From Bacteroidales bacterium (GTDB lineage: Bacteria; Bacteroidota; Bacteroidia; Bacteroidales; UBA932), in contig JAFTMS010000012.1 of assembly GCA_017452265.1 (NCBI GenBank), positions 62,001 through 126,000 of the forward strand: 64,000 nt of DNA, in the 5' to 3' direction. The translations under genes were made by a program, and so were the position numbers. This document shows positions 17,331 to 24,402 of this stretch, piece after piece (positions within the stretch are counted from its first letter, which is position 1; each line of letters opens with the position of its first letter). Under the pieces are notes generated by a model. The model was given only the letters and a program-made list of their open reading frames with translations, was not told the origin of the DNA and ran no database searches.

Positions 17331-18794
17331 ATGAAAAGGTTTATAATAAATACGCTTCTGGGCCTTTTGGCTGTCACTTCTGTCCTATCTTGCGTGAAGG
17401 ATCTGGACATAGAGCAGAAGAGCAAGATAACTACATCGAACATGTGGAAATCTGAGTCGGATGCTACCGGTGCAATGTATGGCATGTTCCATCAGTTCCG
17501 TGCGGCATTGAATACAAACATAATCTATTGGGGCGATTTCCGTTCCGGCACATTTGCCGATGGACTTGGGGCAGGAACTGCCGTAAAGATGTTCAACAAC
17601 AATCTCGATTCCACAGAGGGCAAAGGAACAAACTGGGGCAGTCTTTATACGACGATCAATGATGCCAACCTTATCCTGAAGCATTGTCCGGGCATCTCAT
17701 ATAAGAGTGAAGACGCAAAGAATCTTGTCCTGGCGCAGGCATACTTCGTACGTGCATACTGCTATTATATGATTGCAAGGGTATGGGGTGATGCTCCTCT
17801 CCTTACAACCGGTTTCGAATCCGACAAGGACGACCTCCAGCCTGTAAGGACGGATGTGGACGAGATATATGCCCTTGTGGCTTCCGATATAGAGAAGGCT
17901 CTTGAACTTATGCCGGAAACAGCATCGGATCCGACGATCGGTACACGTGACGCCATCCTTATGCTGAAGGCGGATCTGTATCTGTGGAAGTATCAGGTGC
18001 GTAACGGAACCGAAGAAGACCTTGCAACTGCGGAAGCCGCTGTAGATGAGGTTCTGGCCGGAACCCATGGCCTTCTGGACTCATATGCATCTGTGTTCGA
18101 TATAAACAACAAGAACAACAAGGAAATAATCCTTACCCTGCATTTTGAGAAGGGAGAATACGAGGGAGGATATGCAGACAGCTGGCTCATACCGAGCTCA
18201 AGATGGGTTTCTGCTGATGAACATATAGAAAAGGACGTAAAGATAATGACTTCCGATGACCAGAGATACAATTTCTCTGAATCCATGATTGAGCTTCTGC
18301 AGAGCGATTATCGCGACACCAGACTTCCGGTATGTTACGGAAACTGGACGGATGAGGTGGAAGGAGTAACATATACATGGATAAACAAGTTTGCCGGTCT
18401 TTGGGAAGACAACGTGAGATATTTCATCTCTGACGAGCCGCTTTACAGATATGCGGAGGCAGTATTGTTCAAGGCTGAGATTGAGAATGAGCAGAGGAAT
18501 ACATCTTCGGCCCTCACCTATCTCAACATGATTGCAAAGCGCGCATATGGTGTGGACGGATGTTATGCTACGACAGATTACGAGAAATTCAAGTCCCTGC
18601 TCTGCGATGAGTATGTGAAGGAGTTTGCGGCAGAAGGAAAGACATGGTGGGTATATAACAGATTAGGCTTCGTCTTTACAAAGGTAGAGACTCTTCGTGG
18701 CCGTCAGAACGAGACCAACATACTTCTGTGGCCTATTTCAAACTCATGTATGAATGAGAATCCGAACATCAGGCAGACTGTAGGATATTATTAG
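17331..18794 (+). CDS. SusD/RagB-family surface glycan-binding lipoprotein (NanU-like)
   Basis: 487 residues with lipobox VLSC (Cys 21). N-terminal helices contain SusD-type features (NMWKSESDATGAMYGMFHQFR, then AQAYFVRAYCYYMIARVWGDAPLL with the conserved RA..Y pattern of TPR-like helices), and the C-terminus has the usual WPISNSCMNENPNI...YY ending. It starts 12 bases after susC. SusD proteins form the lid of the SusC barrel and hand over the ligand; the locus suggests sialic acid. Confidence 0.92.
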   Translation: MKRFIINTLLGLLAVTSVLSCVKDLDIEQKSKITTSNMWKSESDATGAMYGMFHQFRAALNTNIIYWGDFRSGTFADGLGAGTAVKMFNNNLDSTEGKGTNWGSLYTTINDANLILKHCPGISYKSEDAKNLVLAQAYFVRAYCYYMIARVWGDAPLLTTGFESDKDDLQPVRTDVDEIYALVASDIEKALELMPETASDPTIGTRDAILMLKADLYLWKYQVRNGTEEDLATAEAAVDEVLAGTHGLLDSYASVFDINNKNNKEIILTLHFEKGEYEGGYADSWLIPSSRWVSADEHIEKDVKIMTSDDQRYNFSESMIELLQSDYRDTRLPVCYGNWTDEVEGVTYTWINKFAGLWEDNVRYFISDEPLYRYAEAVLFKAEIENEQRNTSSALTYLNMIAKRAYGVDGCYATTDYEKFKSLLCDEYVKEFAAEGKTWWVYNRLGFVFTKVETLRGRQNETNILLWPISNSCMNENPNIRQTVGYY

Positions 18795-18806
18795 GAGATC
18801 AAGACA

Positions 18807-20069
18807 ATGAAAGTATTCAGAATCATTATCCTGGCTGCATTTCTGCTTTCGTCGGCAGCATGTCAGAAGGACAACGGTTTCTCTGATCCGACCAAGCCGG
18901 GAGGAAAAGACAATACTGAAACGCCGGGAGCCGAAGAAACTGATGCCGTCGTTTTGTGGAAGAACAACGACAAGGTGGCCGGCAAGACATATATCAGCTT
19001 CAGAATTCCGACCCTTCTCAGGACTCCGAACAAGCTGTTCGCCTTCATAGAGGCAAGAACAGTGAATACGGACAGGGGAGATATCGATATTGTCTACAGA
19101 GTTTCGGAAGACAATGGCAAGACATGGGGCGAGTCAGTCCTTATGTTTTCGGACGGAGACCACACTGTGGGCAATGCATGTGCCGTCTACACTTCGTCCG
19201 GAAGAATCTGCATGCTTTTCAACTGGCATGTCATGAGGACGCCTGCAACCGGAACATACCCTTCCGAGTTAGGAGTTACTGATGCTCAGAGACAGGCGCA
19301 CTCTCGCAGAGTATTCTATACATATTCCGATGATGAAGGCGTCACCTGGTCCAAGCCTCTTGACATTACGGATACCGTGATGGAAGACAACTGGACATGG
19401 AATGCAGTCGGCCCTGTTCATCCGATTCAGCTCAAGACAGGGGAATACAAAGGCCGTATCATATTCCCGTGTGACCTCAAGACCGCATCAGGTGGAGAAA
19501 GGGATAATCTTTATTCGTATGTGATTTATTCCGATGACAACGGACAGACGTTCAAGAAGTCATCGATCATTCCTTACGGAAACGAGAGCACCGTTGTAGA
19601 ACTTTCAGACGGACGCCTCCATCTTGACATGAGGAATTCGAACAGTTCGTATTACGAGGACGGAATTGCCTGCAGGGCATACAGCATCAGTTCTGACGGA
19701 GGCGAGACATGGGGCAAATACATATATGATGAGTCGCGCCCAGAGCCGACGCCTGTCAGCGGCGGTACAAAAGGATGTCAGGGTGTCATCGAAAATTATA
19801 ACACTGATGGCAAGCCTTCGAAAAACATCCTGTTCATGAATCCTGCCGATGCTGTCAAACGTCAGAATCTGACGCTCCGCTGGAGTAATGACGATGGTTT
19901 CAACTGGAGGAAATCCGAGGTCATATGTTCGACGCTTGCCGGTTACTCCGATATGGTAGTCCTTGAAGACGGCAGTCTTGCGATGCTGTACGAGAACGGC
20001 ATATCAGCGTATGATGAAAAAATTTCGTTCAAGGTGAAACCTGCTGATGAGATCACTCCATATTTTTAG
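18807..20069 (+). CDS. Exo-alpha-sialidase, GH33-type lipoprotein
   Basis: 420 residues with lipobox SSAAC (Cys 19). The six-bladed propeller signature is complete: FRIP with catalytic Arg66, the acidic-loop segment NTDRGDIDIV, Asp boxes SEDNGKTWG, SDDEGVTWS, SDDNGQTF, SSDGGETWG and SNDDGFNW, the helper Glu in NESTVVEL and the likely nucleophile Tyr in LAGYSDMVV. It releases terminal sialic acid from surface glycans outside the cell or in the periplasm. It lacks the phosphoesterase module carried by its operon partner; otherwise the propeller motifs are parallel, so the two probably share ancestry. It follows susD by 12 bases. Confidence 0.92.
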   Translation: MKVFRIIILAAFLLSSAACQKDNGFSDPTKPGGKDNTETPGAEETDAVVLWKNNDKVAGKTYISFRIPTLLRTPNKLFAFIEARTVNTDRGDIDIVYRVSEDNGKTWGESVLMFSDGDHTVGNACAVYTSSGRICMLFNWHVMRTPATGTYPSELGVTDAQRQAHSRRVFYTYSDDEGVTWSKPLDITDTVMEDNWTWNAVGPVHPIQLKTGEYKGRIIFPCDLKTASGGERDNLYSYVIYSDDNGQTFKKSSIIPYGNESTVVELSDGRLHLDMRNSNSSYYEDGIACRAYSISSDGGETWGKYIYDESRPEPTPVSGGTKGCQGVIENYNTDGKPSKNILFMNPADAVKRQNLTLRWSNDDGFNWRKSEVICSTLAGYSDMVVLEDGSLAMLYENGISAYDEKISFKVKPADEITPYF

Positions 20070-20110
20070 TGTCCCTTCTTTTTTAGAAACATTTCTTAAA
20101 CGGTAGAATT

Positions 20111-22309
20111 ATGAAATCAAGAATATCAATGTTATTGAGCCTTCTGATGCTCGTCGGATGTTCGTTGGATTACAAAGACGAAATCAATCCGGCCGTGAGC
20201 GATGAGGATGCAACTGGAAAACTGACCGTCAATGTGTGCGTGAGCGGAACATTTGCGTCCGATGATGCTTTGACGGAGGCGGAACTGTCCGTGTCGGAAT
20301 ATGACCTTCTGGTCTTTGACGATGCCACAGGGCAGCTTCAGTATAAAGAGACAGGCGTTGTCCCTTCGAAGAAGGAAGCAGTCTCCGGTACTTCAGACTA
20401 TCTTTTGGATATAAAGGAAATAGAACTTCCGAATACAGGAAAGAAGAAGGTGTTCGTGATAGCGAACAGAAACAGTTCTCTCGAAATACCGGAACTGGTC
20501 ACATGCCTTGAGGATGAGGGTGGCTGCACTCTCTTGAATGAGTTCAGAGACGGTGTCGTGCAGACTCTGGCTGCCGCTCCGTCATCACCTCTTGTCATGG
20601 TTGGCGAAACATCCGTCTCTACATCAAACGGAACAGCCCTTTCTGTGACTCTGGCAAGGACAGTCGCAAAGATTTCCGTGATAAACAAGGATGCCTCGGC
20701 AATCGTTCTGAACAGCATTCTTGTCAAGGGCGCAGCTTCGTCTGTGGCTCCCCTTGCGGAATCTGGCGCTCCTGTAAAGTCTGACGGTATTGAATACTCG
20801 CCGATAAAGCCTTCTTCTTCGGATCCATGTGCAGTGTTCTATGTGCTTCCGACCGTCGCGAATCAGATGACGGTAACAGCAGAAGGCACGGTCAACGGAG
20901 AAGCGTTTGTCGCTGAGACCGTTGTAAACACCGATGTGTATGCCGATTATGGCTGCCGACTCGAATACTCTGTTTCCGGAGCTAAGGTAAAGAGTGCGTT
21001 CACTCCTGCCTTTGATGTCGAGATTATCCCGGCCATTTCGGTCTCAGGCCACTGGCTGAGCGGTACGTCAGAGATCACTCTTCCATATATGGCAGAGCCT
21101 GTTTATGGATTTACGTTTGATGTAAATCTTGAGGAAGGTTCTCCTGCCGCTATCGTATTCCAGAACGAAGAATCAGACTGGTATGACGTGGAAATGCTGG
21201 AGAGCGGCAAGGTGAGAGTCCGTGCCCTCAAGGAAAATGCCGGCTCCGAAAGGGAGTCATCATTCACTATCGCTTCGGGAGGAAACACCTTCAAGATGAA
21301 TGTCATACAGCAGGGTATAGCGGACATCACGACGGTCAGCTTCTGCGGAATCGAATGGATGGACCGCAACGTGGGCGCTACCCTCCGTGCTAATATGGCA
21401 GGAAGTTCCGACATAAGGTCATACGGATATCTCTTCCAGTGGGGACGTAATGTTCCGTTCCCTGTGGAAGGTACGGTAGAGACCGTTGCGGGCCAGATGA
21501 CTCCTGCCGAGGCCATGGCATCGGATAAGTTCATTGTCTATAATGAAGGCACGCAGGACTGGAATTCACAGGGAGTGGAAGGCACTCACGAGGCTTATTG
21601 GGATGAGGTTACGTCAAACCCATGTCCGTCGGGATACCGCCTGCCTACATATTCTGAACTGGAAACGATACTTCCTTATCGTCTGAATGCACTGATATAT
21701 GCGTCCGGACGTCAGGGCAGGAAAGTGACCAAGGCCAATGGGGAGACATATTATTATGTCGGTGTCGGAACTGGTTCAATCAAGGAATATCAGCCTACTG
21801 GCGCGATACGAGGCATAATGAATCAGGGAACCGAAGACGCATATCATCTCAGATGGCAGCTCAACAACGAAGGCGGCATCATGCAGTCAGATGCGAATAA
21901 CGGTGATGTCAATTATATCGCAGGCGGAAAGAATATCGTCAGAATCAGTTATATTGACGGAGATTCATCATCGGATTTTCCAAAGGGAGAACACATGGCG
22001 CTGGCAAACGAGTTCTGGAACACCCACACTCCTGAACAGGAAATCTACTTCCCTTGCCCGGGACGCCGAGATGCCACTGGAGCTATTGTCGAGAGCGGAG
22101 AGGCCGGCTTCTACTGGTCACGTTCGATGTATAAGGGAAACAAGACGACAGAGGCATACGCTTCCGGTCTGTTCTATTTCCGTCCTGCAGGAAAGTTCAT
22201 GCTTATGGTGGCTCCTGCCATCGGTACTGCGGATGTTTATACCGCTACTGAGGCCTACGGCTATCGCAATCAGGCCTTCCCGATCCGATGCGTCAAGGAT
22301 AAGCAATAA
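20111..22309 (+). CDS. Large lipoprotein with fimbrillin-like N-terminal part, BACON-like domain and FISUMP-like C-terminus
   Basis: 732 residues with lipobox LVGC. The N-terminal half (about 25-295) has the Mfa/fimbrillin-like pattern (TGKLTVNVCVSG, YDLLVFDDATGQL, KVFVIANRNSS, ARTVAKISV). A BACON-like beta domain follows, ending FKMNVIQQGIAD. The last 300 residues (IEWMDRNVGA, YGYLFQWGR, NPCPSGYRLPTYSELE, GFYWSRS, FPIRCVK) resemble the Fibrobacter major paralogous/DUF1566 fold found at the ends of many surface lipoproteins. It is the last gene of the nan operon before a strong terminator, so the likely job is a surface sialoglycan-binding or adhesin protein. No direct family with known function is recognised. 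Confidence 0.75.
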   Translation: MKSRISMLLSLLMLVGCSLDYKDEINPAVSDEDATGKLTVNVCVSGTFASDDALTEAELSVSEYDLLVFDDATGQLQYKETGVVPSKKEAVSGTSDYLLDIKEIELPNTGKKKVFVIANRNSSLEIPELVTCLEDEGGCTLLNEFRDGVVQTLAAAPSSPLVMVGETSVSTSNGTALSVTLARTVAKISVINKDASAIVLNSILVKGAASSVAPLAESGAPVKSDGIEYSPIKPSSSDPCAVFYVLPTVANQMTVTAEGTVNGEAFVAETVVNTDVYADYGCRLEYSVSGAKVKSAFTPAFDVEIIPAISVSGHWLSGTSEITLPYMAEPVYGFTFDVNLEEGSPAAIVFQNEESDWYDVEMLESGKVRVRALKENAGSERESSFTIASGGNTFKMNVIQQGIADITTVSFCGIEWMDRNVGATLRANMAGSSDIRSYGYLFQWGRNVPFPVEGTVETVAGQMTPAEAMASDKFIVYNEGTQDWNSQGVEGTHEAYWDEVTSNPCPSGYRLPTYSELETILPYRLNALIYASGRQGRKVTKANGETYYYVGVGTGSIKEYQPTGAIRGIMNQGTEDAYHLRWQLNNEGGIMQSDANNGDVNYIAGGKNIVRISYIDGDSSSDFPKGEHMALANEFWNTHTPEQEIYFPCPGRRDATGAIVESGEAGFYWSRSMYKGNKTTEAYASGLFYFRPAGKFMLMVAPAIGTADVYTATEAYGYRNQAFPIRCVKDKQ

Positions 22310-22324
22310 TCTTATAGATAGACG

Positions 22325-22354
22325 GCACCCCGAAATCTGTTCGGGGTGCTTTTT
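22325..22354 (+). terminator. Intrinsic terminator of the nan operon
   Basis: A perfect 10-bp stem (GCACCCCGAA with TTCGGGGTGC), a five-base loop ATCTG and a T5 run, 15 bases after the stop codon of the last operon gene. Textbook rho-independent terminator. Confidence 0.93.
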
Positions 22355-22356
22355 AA

Positions 22357-22782
22357 ATGAAACAGGAAATGAGTCCCGGAAATGTGTTCAGATTGTGTGC
22401 TGCAGGAGCGGCTGTAACGGCAATTTCGTCATGCTCAGTCAATGAGGCAGATGAAAGGCCAAACATAGTCCTTATCATGGCGGATGACTTGGGCTATAGT
22501 GACCTGGGATGTTATGGCGGTGAGATATATACTCCTAATATAGGTTCACTTGCAGCCAATGGCCTCAGGTATCTCAATTTTTATAATTCAGCGCGCAGCT
22601 GTCCCTCGTGTGCCTGTCTTATGACGAGGTTGTATTCACATTCTGCCGGAATCGGGCATATGGTAAAGGACAGGGGACTGCCGTCATATCAAGGCAGGAT
22701 TGCAGACAATGCTGTCACTCTTGCTGAGGTTCTGAGGGCTGCCGATTGCGGTGTCGTGGACTGGGCTCTGCTTGGGGAATAG
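22357..22782 (+). pseudogene. Truncated arylsulfatase N-terminus with damaged active-site motif
   Basis: A 141-codon frame begins with a lipoprotein-like leader and the sulfatase start RPNIVLIMADDLGYSDLGCYGG, which carries the first two metal Asp residues. The formylglycine motif should read C/S-x-P-x-R; here it is SCPSC, so the essential Arg has become Cys, and the usual TG after it is TR. The frame ends soon after LAEVLRAADCG, where sulfatases continue with the GKWH motif, so at least two thirds of the protein is missing. The start codon overlaps the end of the nan terminator and no promoter is visible. It is a decayed gene, different from the sulfatase relic near 7.5 kb. Confidence 0.8.
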
Positions 22783-22788
22783 CTTTCG

Positions 22789-23517
22789 TCATTTGCTGCA
22801 GGTGCGTTCCAGGATGGCTTCCATATTGTCGAACTGAGTCTTCAGATGAAGCCTCATGGCCATGCGGAATGCATCTGCCGTTCCTGTTCTGAGCAGATTG
22901 AAAAGGCTGACATGTGAAACGATGGTGCGGGAATGATAGTCTGTCTTTATCTTAGGCAGATAAAGGGTGAAAAGATGCCTCAGGATGTATTGGAAGTCCA
23001 TAAGGCTTTTGTTTCCGGTCATCTCGAAAAGCGTGCTGTGGAACCGGATGTCGATATCTGTCAGTTTCTTTGCAATAGAGTATTTTTCGGTATCGGTACC
23101 AGCCAGAGTCATTTCCTTCTCCAGTTCCACTTCTTCTGCAACAATGCCGTCAAGGCGGTTGATCTGTTCTTCGGTCTTGTTCAGATATATGAAGTCCGCC
23201 ATGCCTATTTCAATCATCAGACGCAACTGATAAAGATCCCTTAAGGTATCTTTGTCAAGCACTCCTGATGCAATGATTGTCTTGAGTACTGCAAATATTT
23301 CCGGAACAACGACGACCGTGCCTTTCTTTCGCTTGGTTTCGATTATGCCCAGTGCCCTGAGTCTGCTCAATGCTTCACGGACGACGATCCTGCTGACACC
23401 TAACAGCTCAACGAACTCCTGTTCCTTAGGGAGTGTCGGCTTACTCGAATTCTGCGAGATGTATTTCAGTATTTCCCTTTGGGTTTGTTCCACCAAAGAT
23501 AAGTCGTCCTTTTTCAT
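22789..23517 (-). CDS. FadR-subfamily GntR transcriptional regulator, probable NanR-like regulator of the nan locus
   Basis: 242 residues. An N-terminal winged helix-turn-helix (about 1-72: LPKEQEFVELLGVSRIVVREALSRLRALGIIETKRKKG) is followed by an all-helical FCD ligand domain (about 90-235). The FCD metal-site residues are present: DIDIRFHSTL, VSHVSLF and MRLHLKTQF. E. coli NanR, which senses Neu5Ac, belongs to the same subfamily. It lies at the end of the nan operon on the opposite strand, so the simplest reading is that it represses or activates the nan genes. The gene has its own canonical promoter. Ligand and operator are unproven. Confidence 0.85.
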   Translation of the reverse strand: MKKDDLSLVEQTQREILKYISQNSSKPTLPKEQEFVELLGVSRIVVREALSRLRALGIIETKRKKGTVVVVPEIFAVLKTIIASGVLDKDTLRDLYQLRLMIEIGMADFIYLNKTEEQINRLDGIVAEEVELEKEMTLAGTDTEKYSIAKKLTDIDIRFHSTLFEMTGNKSLMDFQYILRHLFTLYLPKIKTDYHSRTIVSHVSLFNLLRTGTADAFRMAMRLHLKTQFDNMEAILERTCSK

Positions 23518-23555
23518 ATCCGATATCAGGTCAGGTTGAAGCTAACTAAATGGCA

Positions 23556-23587
23556 CAAACTTAATTATTTTTATTAAATTTGACAAA
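23556..23587 (-). promoter_or_regulatory. Promoter of the GntR regulator
   Basis: On the minus strand TTTG (23584-23587) and TAAGTTTG (23556-23563) are separated by 20 bases, an exact match to the Bacteroidetes -33/-7 consensus, about 39 bases before the start codon. Confidence 0.75.
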
Positions 23588-23617
23588 TTCATAAATGAAA
23601 TTAACATGAGAAAAACA

Positions 23618-23645
23618 AGATTTGTCTTCGTCGCTTGAAATGACA
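23618..23645 (-). repeat. Dispersed short repeat, TGTCATTTC-type, copy 1
   Basis: The minus strand begins TGTCATTTCAAGCG and ends in AAATCT, 28 bases in all, matching the layout of copies at 40108-40143 and 46039-46066. It lies between the GntR promoter and the truncated RhuM gene. Confidence 0.5.
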
Positions 23646-23714
23646 GCGCAATAAACCTGTATCTTTACAGCATTCATCGTTGTTCCCAAAAACGACTTCA
23701 CCCTAATATGCCGC

Positions 23715-24398
23715 TTGATCCACTTGAATGCAGTTGTCGCAAATTTTGCGACAACTGCTTCCGATGGCAAGGTTTATCAGGTCGCATATTATAATCTGGA
23801 TATGGTACTCTCAGTGGGCTATAGGGTAAAATCTCCAAAGGGAATTCAGCTTCGCCGTTGGGAGAATGCGGTTCTAAAGGAATATATGCTCAAAGGCTAT
23901 TCTGTCAATCATCGCTTAGATTATATTGAGGACAGGATTGACAGGAGAATAAAGGATGTTGAAATGAGATTGGATGAACATGAAAAGAGGATAGATTTCT
24001 TTGTGAGAACCTCACTTCCTCCTGTAGAGGGCATTTTCTATGATGGACAGATATTTGACGCTTATGTATTTGTAACGAACCTGATAAAGTCCGGCAAAGA
24101 AAGTATTGTCCTGATAGACAATTACATAGATGAAAGCGTGCTTCTGATGCTGTCCAAGAGGCAGGATGGTGTGACGGCAGAGATCCGTTCCAGGCGTGTC
24201 ACGGAGATTTTGAAGCAGGATCTTGCCAGACACAATGCCCAATATCCTCCGATAGCTCTGACCGATACGAAAAACATCCACGACCGTTTTCTGATTGTGG
24301 ATGATGATGTCTATCACATCGGTGCCTCGCTGAAGGATCTTGGAAAGAAGCTGTTTGCCTTCTCAAAGATGTCTATTCCAAAGTCGTTGTTTCTCTGA
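23715..24398 (+). pseudogene. RhuM/virulence-protein family gene lacking its N-terminal domain
   Basis: The 227 residues begin directly in the middle of the family signature (VVANFATTASDGKVYQVAYYNLDMVLSVGYRV), so the usual leading 80-odd residues with the DNA-binding-like domain are missing. The rest is intact: RRWENAVLKEYMLKGYSVN, a charged helix, and a C-terminal module FYDGQIFDAYVFVTNLIKSG to HDRFLIVDD and GASLKDLGKKLFAFS. No promoter or leader is clear. RhuM-family genes are common on mobile and defence-related islands; the biochemical role is not established. The frame ends 4 bases before the convergent beta-galactosidase gene. Likely a remnant, though a shortened product could be made. 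Confidence 0.7.
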
Positions 24399-24402
24399 TG
24401 TC

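Noticed and set aside
23606-23638. Short frame MRKTRFVFVA resembling the start of the SGNH esterase gene (MKKTRFVFIA)
   Set aside because: It stops after 10 codons and most of it overlaps the dispersed TGTCATT repeat, which explains the sequence better than a fossil signal peptide.
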